Positions 1-6,873 are shown, numbered from the stretch's first letter. The stretch: 8,173 nt of DNA from Planctomycetota bacterium (GCA_020425885.1 JAGQRA010000305.1:1-8173); one strand, 5' to 3'. Program-made: numbers and translations. The notes: generated by a model not told the origin, from the sequence alone.

Positions 1-387
1 CATGGCATCGTGCAACGGCATCGACTCGAGCGAGTCGGGAACCTCGAGGTGTCCGGTCTGTTGCGCCGGGTCCTGGCGCCGCCAGCGCGCCGGCTCCGAG
101 GCCAGGCGGACGAGGATGCGGAAGAGCCAGGTGCGCAATGACGACTCGCCGCGGAAGCCCGCCAGTCCGCGCAAGGCCCTGACCAGCGTTTCCTGGACCA
201 GGTCCTCGGCCCAGTGGGGATCATGGCAATGACGCCGGGCCAGCGCCATGAGACCGGGCAGCGAAGGCTTGACCAGCGCCTGGAAGGCCGACTCATCGCC
301 ATTCCTGAAGCGCGCGAGCAAGCCACTCTCGGCTGCCTTGTACCGGTCTTGTTGCCGCCTGCGATCCACGCGTTCCATCTGGCGCAT
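1..387 (-). CDS. ECF-type RNA polymerase sigma-70 factor, C-terminal part outside the window
   Basis: This is the N-terminal 129 residues of an extracytoplasmic-function sigma factor, which would direct RNA polymerase to a small set of promoters. Sigma region 2 is clear. LLARFRNGDESAFQALV (about 23-39) opens the domain. AEDLVQETLVRAL (60-72) is the hallmark core-binding and -10 recognition helix. FRGESSLRTWLFRI (78-91) is the conserved segment before the linker. The linker starts at about 95, and region 4 (-35 recognition) lies beyond the left edge. I chose ATG 387; ATG 378, three codons inside, is equally possible. Neither has a good ribosome site. The frame is open upstream to a second ATG at 429, but that stretch uses a rare TTA codon and is probably not coding. 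The F-domain gene ends 76 bp upstream on the same strand, so co-transcription is likely. Any anti-sigma partner would lie to the left, out of view. The family call is firm; the start is uncertain. Confidence 0.9.
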   Translation of the reverse strand, partial: MRQMERVDRRRQQDRYKAAESGLLARFRNGDESAFQALVKPSLPGLMALARRHCHDPHWAEDLVQETLVRALRGLAGFRGESSLRTWLFRILVRLASEPARWRRQDPAQQTGHLEVPDSLESMPLHDAM

Positions 388-451
388 TGGACCCCGATTG
401 CCCGTCCGGTGTAAGGGCCGGATCTGCATCCCGCGCTCCGGCTTCGGGCAT
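293..451 (-). CDS. Possible 52-codon leader ORF overlapping the sigma factor start
   Basis: Just after the F-domain gene ends, the minus strand carries AGAGGAGACG followed by ATG at 451. This is the best Shine-Dalgarno context in this stretch. The frame opened by that ATG gives 52 residues rich in Gly, Pro and Ala, beginning MPEAGARDADPALTPDGQ, and stops at TGA 293-295, inside the sigma factor. It is out of frame with the sigma ORF. It could be a leader peptide whose translation is coupled to sigma factor translation. Alternatively it could be the true N-terminus of the sigma protein, separated from the rest by a one-base frameshift or sequencing error. It could also be chance. I do not recognise the peptide. 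Confidence 0.25.
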   Translation of the reverse strand: MPEAGARDADPALTPDGQSGSNAPDGTRGSQAATRPVQGSREWLARALQEWR

Positions 452-454
452 CGT

Positions 455-459
455 CTCCT
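455..459 (-). promoter_or_regulatory. Shine-Dalgarno AGGAG ahead of ATG 451
   Basis: AGGAG, within AGAGGAGA on the minus strand, lies three to five bases before ATG 451. It sits in the gap after the F-domain gene's TGA. It points to the small ORF at 451 and not to the sigma factor ATG at 387, which is over 60 bases further on and has no comparable site. Confidence 0.45.
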
Positions 460-463
460 CTGG

Positions 464-1357
464 TCAGCGGCCGAGGACGGACCTGAGGTGCAGCAGGGAG
501 CTGAGGATGAAATAGACGGCTGCCAGCAATGCGAAGCCGTAGAAGCCGCCTGCGATCCACCGAATCGTCGTCTGCAGGTTGCGCGTGCTGACGTCGCGTC
601 GCCGGCTCAGGGCCCGCTGCAGCGCATCCTCGAGCTGCCCTGCGGTTTCGCCGGCGGCGACCAGTTGCCGCGTCTCGGCGTTGAGCGCTGCGGCGGCCTC
701 GAGCGCCTCGGTGAGGGAGCGGCCATCGCGCATCGCCCGTTCGGCGGACCTGAGTCTGATCCTCACGTCGGCGATGTGGACGGTCGTGGTCGCGGTGGCA
801 TGGGCGTCGATGATCGCCACGCCGGAGGCATACAGGGCGTGCAGGGCTTCGAGATATGGCAGTTCGCCGAGGTCGGCCGCGAGCGTGCCGAACCACGGGA
901 TCCGCCGCCAGCGCGGGCCGCCGTTGCGCAGGCCGCGGAGCAACGCCCATGCCGCTGCGATCATGAGGCCGATGAAGAGGACGATGACGGTCGGAAACCA
1001 GCCCGAGCTCATGGTGCTGCCGATCGTCAGGCTGATCAGCACGGCGGCGCCGACCAGGAACAACGGGTATCGCAGTCCGGACCACAGGTCCCGTCTGAAC
1101 CGGGCGCGTTGTCGACGTTGTTCGGCGCGGCCACGCAGGGCTTCGGCGATGCGCCCGGAGCGCGTGGCGGCTGCGATGACGGCGTCTTCGGCGGCCGTCA
1201 ACACGATGCCGCGCCCGGCGATCGCCTCGTGCACCGCGCGATCGCCGGCAGCCCCCGAAGCTCCGAGACTCGCCAGGTTCAACCCGGCCTCGAGCGAAGA
1301 AGCGAGATCGTCGAATTGGATCGCGGCGCGCTCGTCTGCTGTGGACTGGAACAGCAT
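464..1357 (-). CDS. Type II secretion system F-domain (GspF/PilC-like) inner-membrane protein
   Basis: This 297-residue protein contains two copies of the T2SF fold found in GspF and PilC, the inner-membrane platform proteins of type II secretion and type IV pilus machines. Copy one covers about 15-98: LEAGLNL (22-28), then AEDAVIAAATRSGRIAEAL (56-74) and RYPLF (96-100). Copy two covers about 168-270: YLEALHALYASGVAIIDAH (168-186), SLTEAL (214-219) and LVAAGETAGQLEDAL (232-246). Hydrophobic segments at about 98-114, 121-141 and 269-290 give the three-helix layout known for the family. Classical GspF/PilC proteins are about 400 residues, so this one lacks the usual N-terminal extension. No secretion ATPase, pseudopilin or secretin gene is visible beside it. 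It starts at ATG 1357 with no clear ribosome site. The sigma factor gene follows on the same strand. The domain call is firm; the parent machine is unknown. Confidence 0.87.
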   Translation of the reverse strand: MLFQSTADERAAIQFDDLASSLEAGLNLASLGASGAAGDRAVHEAIAGRGIVLTAAEDAVIAAATRSGRIAEALRGRAEQRRQRARFRRDLWSGLRYPLFLVGAAVLISLTIGSTMSSGWFPTVIVLFIGLMIAAAWALLRGLRNGGPRWRRIPWFGTLAADLGELPYLEALHALYASGVAIIDAHATATTTVHIADVRIRLRSAERAMRDGRSLTEALEAAAALNAETRQLVAAGETAGQLEDALQRALSRRRDVSTRNLQTTIRWIAGGFYGFALLAAVYFILSSLLHLRSVLGR

Positions 1358-1741
1358 GGTCGGAGACTCAGGGGTCGGGTTGGACTCGATCGGGAACCGG
1401 GCTCTGCCAGAGACTACGGTCTGACGTCGATTCTTCCCTCTTCCTGGCAGCCGTCATGCGCTCGGCTCGTTGGTCGAGAGCATCACCGTTGCCGCGACGA
1501 TGATCCGCAACGCCACTCGCATCGGCGATGTGATCAGCCCTTGTGCCCGAGCAACCGGCGGCGTTGACGCACCTTGTCTGCAAGGATCGGCAGCACCCGA
1601 CATCGCGGCAGAACTCGCCAATCGACAGGGGGTTGACCGTGAATGCCGATGCACGAATGTGGCTCTCCAACGCGTTCTGAGAAGACTTCAACATGGTGTT
1701 GGGGTCGGCGGACGCGTTCCCAAACTCGACTGGAGAGCTGT
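1358..1741. other. 384-bp divergent intergenic region without a convincing gene
   Basis: This gap separates the leftward F-domain gene from the rightward exported-protein pair and should hold promoters for both. A TTGACC at 1633-1638 resembles a -35 box on the plus strand, but the hexamer 17 bases downstream (AATGTG) is a poor -10, so I do not call a promoter. A small perfect stem CCTTG-TCTG-CAAGG lies at 1572-1585. A plus-strand frame opens at TTG 1470 (first internal ATG at 1500) and stops at TGA 1743-1745, overlapping the next gene's ATG by four bases. Its predicted product is unrecognisable and Cys/Arg-rich, and codon quality is poor in its second half. A 108-codon minus-strand frame over the same bases (1368-1694) is no more convincing. 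The region may be a decayed gene or simply regulatory sequence. Confidence 0.5.
1732..1737 (+). promoter_or_regulatory. Ribosome binding site GGAGAG that sets the start of the cysteine-rich protein
   Basis: GGAGAG ends four bases before ATG 1742. It decides between this start and an ATG about 100 bp upstream in the same frame (1643). The 1742 start also places a signal-peptide-like segment at the N-terminus, which the longer form would bury. Confidence 0.65.
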
Positions 1742-2320
1742 ATGAAACTTCTTGATACCGCCTTGGCGGTGATTGCCATCGTCGGCGCCGGAAGCCTGTG
1801 GGATCGTACGTCCACCGTGGCTTCGGACGACCTCGAGGTCGTCTACTCGTATGGGGCCCCGGCCTTCGGCTGCAATGGCTGCAAGCCGGTGGTGCACGAC
1901 TCCCTCGGCACGGGGCTCAGCTACGTCTGTCCCAATGGGGACATCTGGACCCTGACGATCGAATCGCCGATCGCCACCGGGGCCGAATGCGTCGCCGGTT
2001 ACTACTCGTGCCTGCTGAGCGGCTCGTGCACGTTCAAGCAGACCGCGACCTTGACCTACGACCCGGCCGGCGGCGGCGGTTGCGGATTCTACTTCAACAT
2101 CGGTCACCCCACGATCCCGACGGGTCAGGTGCCGGCCGAGGTCTCCCTCGGCACGACCGAATTCGTGCTCGAGTCGATCGTCCTCTGTCGCAACGGCGCG
2201 TTGGACGAAGAGGACTGCGAGGAGCACCGGGTCGAACTCTACGACAATCCTGCCGGCGGCACGCCGGCCATCGTCTGGCACGTGAAGCACTGCTGCGGCC
2301 GGTGCCCGACGGGAGCATGA
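1742..2320 (+). CDS. Exported cysteine-rich protein of unknown function
   Basis: I do not recognise this 192-residue protein. It begins MKLLDTALAVIAIVGAGSLW, a charged start plus hydrophobic core typical of a Sec signal peptide, with likely cleavage near the TVA-SDD stretch (about 27-29). The rest has 12 cysteines, at 44, 47, 63, 83, 90, 96, 114, 149, 159, 184, 185 and 188. These include a CNGC pair and a C-terminal CCGRC cluster. The even number and export signal suggest a disulfide-bonded periplasmic, surface or extracellular protein; metal binding by CxxC and CCxxC is an alternative. A Gly run (110-113) and short hydrophobic stretches rich in Thr, Val and Tyr suggest a beta-rich fold. Codon use is normal for the window, with no sign of decay. 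The stop overlaps the next start (ATGA), so the two proteins are probably made together. Being a real gene is well supported; function is open. Confidence 0.8.
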   Translation: MKLLDTALAVIAIVGAGSLWDRTSTVASDDLEVVYSYGAPAFGCNGCKPVVHDSLGTGLSYVCPNGDIWTLTIESPIATGAECVAGYYSCLLSGSCTFKQTATLTYDPAGGGGCGFYFNIGHPTIPTGQVPAEVSLGTTEFVLESIVLCRNGALDEEDCEEHRVELYDNPAGGTPAIVWHVKHCCGRCPTGA

Positions 2321-3123
2321 GCGCCTTCCGCCTCGTGCTGGCGTCGGCAGCCGGCCTCGGTGCGGCGGCGTGGTTGACCTCCTTCGGCAACGACCTCGCC
2401 GCGAGTTCGCGTTCCGATTCCGGAGCGCAGCTCGCCCGCATCGAATCCGGCTCCTTCGACGAATGGCTACCAGCTCTGAACCGCGGCGTCGAGGTGACCT
2501 TCTCAGGTCGCCAGACCGGCGCCGCGGAGGACCTCGACGTGATCCCCGGGACGCTGATCTCGAAGATCAAGACCCTCGGGCCGCTCGAAGGTGAGGACCT
2601 CGAACGCTGCATCGCGAGAATGGAGGCGGTCTCCAACTCGCGTTTCGAAGCCCTGCACGCGCGCCCGGCCGCGGCGTCGGATTCCGCATTCGAAATGCTG
2701 GAGCAGGCCGAACTGCTCTGTGCCGGTGAGGAATACCTGGCCGCGGCCGATGCGTTGCGGCAGGGCTACTACTTCACGACCGCGATGGGGCAGTTGCCGC
2801 CGCCGCCGCCCGGTGCCGGGATCCTCCGCACCGAGGCCCTGAAGAACGGCGAGCGCGTCGTCATCTCGGTGATCCTGCCGCATGACGAGTACGTCCGCTT
2901 CGCCGACGCCTTCCAGTACAAGTCGGAGCTCTGGATGTTCTATCCGGGGCAGGCCGTGAGCTATTGGAACGAGCAGGACGCGGCCTGGCGCAAGACCGCC
3001 ACCGAACGCGTGCTGCGGCTGCAGAAGGGTCCGTCCAGCGCCGAGGACAAGCAATGGCGCCGGCGCTATGCGCCCGGCGGCACCGTGCTCGATGCCGAGA
3101 CCGGTCTCTTGTCCCTGAACTGA
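2317..3123 (+). CDS. Exported or membrane-anchored protein of unknown function, coupled to the cysteine-rich protein
   Basis: I do not recognise this 268-residue protein. Its ATG overlaps the upstream stop as ATGA, implying translational coupling. Residues 1-29 (basic Arg5, an Ala/Leu-rich core, then LAAS) look like a Sec signal peptide or a single anchor. The mature part is mostly polar. It includes an acidic/Ala-rich stretch, probably helical, at about 95-150, then a five-proline run (161-165) followed by GAG. A Val/Ile segment VVISVILPHDEYVRFADAF (181-199) precedes a Tyr/Trp-rich stretch ELWMFYPGQAVSYW (204-217), which suggests a small beta domain. There are only two cysteines (98 and 135), in contrast with its partner. 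The proline run would be expected to need elongation factor P. No catalytic motif is apparent. The same frame is open back to 1798, but that part is antisense-like read-through of the first gene and lacks a sensible start. Confidence 0.78.
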   Translation: MSAFRLVLASAAGLGAAAWLTSFGNDLAASSRSDSGAQLARIESGSFDEWLPALNRGVEVTFSGRQTGAAEDLDVIPGTLISKIKTLGPLEGEDLERCIARMEAVSNSRFEALHARPAAASDSAFEMLEQAELLCAGEEYLAAADALRQGYYFTTAMGQLPPPPPGAGILRTEALKNGERVVISVILPHDEYVRFADAFQYKSELWMFYPGQAVSYWNEQDAAWRKTATERVLRLQKGPSSAEDKQWRRRYAPGGTVLDAETGLLSLN

Positions 3124-3126
3124 TAG

Positions 3127-3150
3127 CCGGCGATCGTTCGCGATCGCCGG
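3127..3150 (+). terminator. Perfect 10-bp hairpin with TTCG loop, possible terminator
   Basis: CCGGCGATCG, loop TTCG, then CGATCGCCGG forms an uninterrupted 10-bp stem starting three bases after the stop of the exported-protein pair. UUCG is a stabilising tetraloop, although here it closes on G-C and not the classic C-G pair. No T-tract follows, so a standard rho-independent terminator is not proven. It may instead protect the 3' end of the transcript or stall polymerase. Confidence 0.45.
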
Positions 3151-3158
3151 ACTCGAAC

Positions 3159-3175
3159 CCGCATTGACGATGCGG
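3159..3175. repeat. Small inverted repeat CCGCAT-N5-ATGCGG
   Basis: A 6-bp perfect stem with a five-base loop (TGACG) lies between the two larger stem-loops of the convergent gap. Alone it would be unremarkable; its position suggests it belongs to the transcript-end structures of this region. Confidence 0.3.
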
Positions 3176-3208
3176 CTGTGGCCCCCATGGCGACGAGCTG
3201 GCCGCCGT

Positions 3209-3234
3209 GGGGCGCTGCCCTTGCATGGCGCCCC
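3209..3234 (-). terminator. Stem-loop downstream of dcd, possible terminator
   Basis: GGGGCGC (3209-3215) pairs with GCGCCCC (3228-3234) across a 12-base loop. It lies 17 bp past the dcd stop in dcd's direction of transcription. No T-rich tract follows on the minus strand, so its role in ending the dcd transcript is inferred from position and stability only. Confidence 0.35.
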
Positions 3235-3251
3235 GTTCCCGCAACGAACCG

Positions 3252-4352
3252 TCAGGCGTGGAAGTGCTTGCTCAGCTGCAGGGCCTGACCCTGGTAGTGC
3301 GAGCTCAGGCGCCGATCGCCGTAGACGATCTCGGGCAGCTCCTGGGTGCGGAAGAACTCGAGCTTGAAGAACACCTGGCCGTCCTCGAGCAGGAACGGCA
3401 CATCGTGAGGTCGGACCTCGAGCACCGCGCGCGTGCCCCGTTCGCCGCCGAAGCCGTTGTCGAAGAAGCCGGCGTAGTTGGTGCGCAGCTCGCCGATGCC
3501 GATGTCGTAGGCGACCATCTCGGCGGCGAGGTGCGACGGCACCCGGATGCGCTCCTTGCTGGCGAAGATGTAGAACTCCTCGGGTTCGACGATGAGGCGA
3601 CCGTGCTTCGGTTCGGGCACTGCCTCGAACCAGCTCTCGGCCTCGTGGGCGCCCTCTTGCATCATGTCGACGACACCGGTGAAACGCCGCGCCACGTAGC
3701 CGATCGGACCCTGGATGTCGCGGTCCTGGCGGGTCGCGATGCCCATCATCAGGCCGCTGTCGATGCGCAGCTTGTCGGCCGGCAGCGGCGTGCCGGTGTC
3801 GTCGAACAGCAGCGGCGAGTCGGCGTGCTGCTGGCGCAGCTCGTCGTCGGTCAACGCGGCCTGCCCCGCCGAGAAGCGGATCTGGCACAGCGACAGGCCG
3901 GTGCGGACCCGGACCGGGAAGCTGCGCGGCACGATCTCGAGGAACAGCGGTCCGGTGTAGCCGGCCGGCACGGTCTCGAAGCGGCCGCAGCGATCGGCGA
4001 GCAGCCGCGTGAACAGGTCGAGGCGGCCGGTCGACGACTTCGGGTTGGCGCGCACCAGGTAGGGCAGCGGCTGCTCGATCCGTTCGAGCAGCGGGATGAT
4101 GTAGCAGTGACCCTTCTCGAGGATGGCGCCGTCCGTGAGGTCGAACGTGTAGAGCGTCATGTCCTCGAGCCGATCGGCGACGCGCACGTTCTCGGGCAGG
4201 AAGCCGGACCTGACCCGATAGCCGCGAGTCGCCAGGCGGAGATCGAGCGAACTCGGCTGGATCTGCGCCGGTGCGATCGTCGGCGACGAGGCGAGCGCGC
4301 CGGCTTCGATCAGGGAACGGATCTGCTGATAGACGAGGATGCCGTGCGCCAC
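3252..4352 (-). CDS. dcd: 2'-deoxycytidine 5'-triphosphate deaminase, long two-domain form
   Basis: This cytoplasmic enzyme converts dCTP to dUTP and ammonia, feeding thymidylate synthesis. The 366 residues match the long Dcd family (DCD, PF06559-like), roughly twice the length of the ~190-residue E. coli enzyme, with two dUTPase-fold units in one chain. Domain one has IQPSSLDLRL (31-40), NPKSSTGR (103-110) and GYTGPLFLEIVPRSFPV (131-147). E139 of FLEI lies where the catalytic glutamate of short Dcd is expected. Domain two has VPSHLAAEM (271-279), TNYAGFFDNGFG (291-302) and AVLEVR (309-314). The C-terminus YQGQALQLSKHF is typical of the family. The start is GTG 4352; no ATG lies in frame before the fadE stop, and the N-terminal AHGIL fits family starts. 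No clear ribosome site is visible. It lies 49 bp after fadE, probably on one transcript. Which domain keeps catalysis cannot be told from the sequence alone. Confidence 0.93.
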   Translation of the reverse strand: MAHGILVYQQIRSLIEAGALASSPTIAPAQIQPSSLDLRLATRGYRVRSGFLPENVRVADRLEDMTLYTFDLTDGAILEKGHCYIIPLLERIEQPLPYLVRANPKSSTGRLDLFTRLLADRCGRFETVPAGYTGPLFLEIVPRSFPVRVRTGLSLCQIRFSAGQAALTDDELRQQHADSPLLFDDTGTPLPADKLRIDSGLMMGIATRQDRDIQGPIGYVARRFTGVVDMMQEGAHEAESWFEAVPEPKHGRLIVEPEEFYIFASKERIRVPSHLAAEMVAYDIGIGELRTNYAGFFDNGFGGERGTRAVLEVRPHDVPFLLEDGQVFFKLEFFRTQELPEIVYGDRRLSSHYQGQALQLSKHFHA

Positions 4353-4401
4353 GCCGCGCAGGCTAGCCGCATGCCCGTCGCGATCAACGGCCCTTCGGCG
4401 A

Positions 4402-6873
4402 TCAGGTCGTCGCCGCCGCGGATTGCCGCGTGGCGGTCCGGCCGCGGCTGAGTTCGTCGAGCCCGAAGCTGTCGACGGCGACGGCCTCGCCGCGGGCGAC
4501 CTCGGCGGCCTTGACGAGATCGCGTTCGGCCTGGGTCAGGATGCCGGTCTCCAGGGCCTGGTCGAGCAGCTGATCGGGGCGACGCTTCGGCAGCCGGCCC
4601 TGGCGCACGGCGTCCTTGAGCTTCTTCAGCACCGGTTCGGCGTCGTTGCACAACCGCATGGCGCGCTCGAGGCGGCCCAACGCCGTGGTGTCCGTTTCCG
4701 GCAACCAGATGCGCTGGGTCAATCGGTCACGCTGCTCGCCCGGAACGAGCAGGGTACGGGCGGCGCGGTGCCCGGTGCGGTCGCTCGGTCCGCGGCCGAA
4801 CGGGTTGATCCGCGCCAGCAACCCGGCCGTCCAGCGCAGGCCGTGGCCGAGTCCTGGCAGCACCAGGTTGTCGTAGATGCCGGTGCGGGCCTCCTGCATG
4901 CGGGCGAAGGCGTGTTCGAGCACCTGATCGACCAGCGGCAGATCCTCCGACCTGCGACCTTCGGCCTCGAAACGACGCAGCGTGGCGCAGCCGAGGAACA
5001 GCCACGAGAACCAGTCGGCGAAGCGGCCGGTCAGCTTCTCCTTGCGCTTGAGATCGCCGCCGAGCGTGCCCATGGCGATGTCGGCGACGAAGGCGAACTC
5101 GGCCGATGCCCAGTTGAGGCGTCGCCAGTGACCGCGGGCCTTGCCGCCGCGACGCGACCAGCACAGCATGCCGCGGCTGAGACCCAGCAGCACCGTGCGT
5201 ACGCCGTTGCTGGCGACATGACCGAGGTGTGACCAGAACTCGCGATCGAACTCGCGCTCGTCGCCGCGGGCGATGGCATCGAGTTCGCGGAAGGCGTGCG
5301 GGTGGCAGCGGATCGCGCCCTGGCCGAAGATCATCAGCGTTCGCGTCAGGATGTTGGCACCCTCGACGGTGATGCAGATCGGTGTGCCCATGTAGCCATG
5401 GGCGAGCAGATTGCGCGGCCCGCGCGAGATCGCGGCGCCGCCGCAGATGTCCATGCCGTCGTTGATGACCTGGCGCCAGATCTCGGTGGTGTTGTACTTG
5501 GCGACGGCCGTGACGACGGCCGGCTTCTCGCCGCTGTCGAGGGCGCCGCAGACGAAGCGGCGGGCGGCCTCGAGCAGGTAGGTGTTGCCGGCGATGCGGG
5601 CCAGTGGCTCCTCGATGCCTTCGAAGCGGCCGATCGCGAGCCCGAACTGCTGGCGCACGGCGGCGTAGGCGCCGACCGCGCGCGCGACCAGCTGGGCGCC
5701 GCCCGTGGCCGTCGCCGGCAGCGATACGCCGCGGCCGGCGGCGAGGCACTCCATCAGCATCTTCCAGCCGCGACCGGCGCCGGCCGCGCCGCCGATGATC
5801 GCCTCCTCGAGCGGCACGACGACGTCGCGGCCCGAGGTCGGACAGTTGAAGAACGGCACCCCCATCGGATCGTGGCGACGGCCGAGCACGACGCCTTCGG
5901 TCGCGGCCGGCACCAGCGCGCAGGTGATGCCGGGCAACGGACCCTTGCCGAGCAGGTTGTCGGGGTCGTGCAGCTGGAAGGCGAGGCCGAGCACCGTCGA
6001 GATCGCCGCCAGCGTGATGTAGCGCTTCTCCCACGACAGCCGCAGGTAGAGCACGCCGTCCTCGCCGCGGAACACGACACCCTTGGCCTTGATCGAGCCG
6101 GCGTCCGAGCCGGCGCCCGGTTCGGTCAGCGCGAAGCACGGGATCTCCTTGCCGGCGGCGAGCGCAGGCAGCCAGCGTCGCTTCTGCTCGGCGGTGCCGT
6201 AGTGCGTGAGCAGCTCGCCCGGGCCGAGCGAGTTCGGCACCATGACGCTGATCGCGAGCGGCAGCGAGTGCGAGGCCAGGCGGGTGACGACTGCGCTGTT
6301 GGCCGAGGCCGACATGCCGAGGCCGCCGTGTTCCTTGGGGATGACGATGCCGAAGAAGCGCTCCTGCTTGAGGTAGCTCCAGACATCCGCCTGCAGGTCA
6401 CCTTCCTGGTAGGTGCGCCAATCGTCGGTCATGGCGCAGACGCGGTTGACCGGGCCGTCGAGGAACTCGCGTTCCTCGTCGGTGAGATCGGGGTAGTCGG
6501 CGGCTCGGATCCGGTCGAGGTCAGGTCGTCCGGAGAACAGCTCGCCATCGAGCCAGACCGTGCCGGCGCCGATCGCCTCGCGTTCGGTCTCGCTGATCTG
6601 CGGCATGAAGCCGCTGTTCCTGAGGAAGGCCAGGATGCGGCTGCTGAGCAGCGGCTGCCGCAGCATCGGCACCGTCAGCACCAGCAGCGGCGGCGCGACC
6701 ACGAGCCAGAGCCACCACGGTGCCGCGAACAACCACAGGCAGGCCAGTGCGGCGGTCGTGAAGCTCCACATCGGCGCCGGCAGGAACACCAGCACGGTCA
6801 GCGCCGCGATCGAGAGCAGCGCGGTCAGGCCCGCCGGCAGAGTTGCGAAGGCCCCGTAGAAGTAGTTGTCCAT
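4402..6873 (-). CDS. fadE: Acyl-CoA dehydrogenase, FadE type
   Basis: FadE performs the first step of fatty-acid beta-oxidation, an FAD-dependent dehydrogenation of acyl-CoA to trans-2-enoyl-CoA. The 823-residue length is close to the 814 of E. coli FadE. Residues 11-32 and 34-69 form two hydrophobic membrane segments, as in FadE. The dehydrogenase core spans about 135-530. It contains IPKEHGGLGMSASAN (178-192), the flavin-site motif CFALTEPGAGSDA (246-258), KYNTTEIWRQVINDGMDICGG (459-479) and VEGANILTRTLMIFGQGAIR (503-522), where E504 is the likely catalytic base. Residues 530-823 match the FadE-specific C-terminal domain (DUF1974-like), including AFVADIAMGTLGGDLKRKE (594-612). The ATG at 6873 puts the membrane segment at the N-terminus; the long open frame upstream is not coding. 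Its Shine-Dalgarno is weak. A perfect inverted repeat starts 15 bases before the ATG, suggesting local control. The gene is intact. Confidence 0.96.
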   Translation of the reverse strand: MDNYFYGAFATLPAGLTALLSIAALTVLVFLPAPMWSFTTAALACLWLFAAPWWLWLVVAPPLLVLTVPMLRQPLLSSRILAFLRNSGFMPQISETEREAIGAGTVWLDGELFSGRPDLDRIRAADYPDLTDEEREFLDGPVNRVCAMTDDWRTYQEGDLQADVWSYLKQERFFGIVIPKEHGGLGMSASANSAVVTRLASHSLPLAISVMVPNSLGPGELLTHYGTAEQKRRWLPALAAGKEIPCFALTEPGAGSDAGSIKAKGVVFRGEDGVLYLRLSWEKRYITLAAISTVLGLAFQLHDPDNLLGKGPLPGITCALVPAATEGVVLGRRHDPMGVPFFNCPTSGRDVVVPLEEAIIGGAAGAGRGWKMLMECLAAGRGVSLPATATGGAQLVARAVGAYAAVRQQFGLAIGRFEGIEEPLARIAGNTYLLEAARRFVCGALDSGEKPAVVTAVAKYNTTEIWRQVINDGMDICGGAAISRGPRNLLAHGYMGTPICITVEGANILTRTLMIFGQGAIRCHPHAFRELDAIARGDEREFDREFWSHLGHVASNGVRTVLLGLSRGMLCWSRRGGKARGHWRRLNWASAEFAFVADIAMGTLGGDLKRKEKLTGRFADWFSWLFLGCATLRRFEAEGRRSEDLPLVDQVLEHAFARMQEARTGIYDNLVLPGLGHGLRWTAGLLARINPFGRGPSDRTGHRAARTLLVPGEQRDRLTQRIWLPETDTTALGRLERAMRLCNDAEPVLKKLKDAVRQGRLPKRRPDQLLDQALETGILTQAERDLVKAAEVARGEAVAVDSFGLDELSRGRTATRQSAAATT

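Noticed and set aside
248..1567. 439-codon plus-strand frame over the left edge
   Set aside because: It lies opposite the F-domain protein and the sigma factor, both supported by family motifs.
1633..1661. TTGACC followed 17 bases later by AATGTG as a sigma-70 promoter
   Set aside because: The -10 element is too far from consensus to call without transcript data.
2804..2820. CCG repeat as a microsatellite
   Set aside because: It is the in-frame codon run for the five-proline stretch of the second exported protein and too short to treat as a separate repeat.
3145..3165. GGTTCGAGTCC-like tRNA T-arm on the minus strand
   Set aside because: The T stem has a mismatch, no matching acceptor, D or anticodon arms can be built around it, and it partly overlaps the 10-bp hairpin.
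2503..3888. 461-codon minus-strand frame spanning the convergent gap
   Set aside because: It runs antisense to the second exported protein and out of frame through dcd; its Arg/Ala/Gly/His-rich product is typical of high-GC spurious frames.
3207..4451. 414-codon plus-strand frame opposite dcd
   Set aside because: It is an antisense shadow of the clearly recognised deaminase and its composition is unlike a folded protein.
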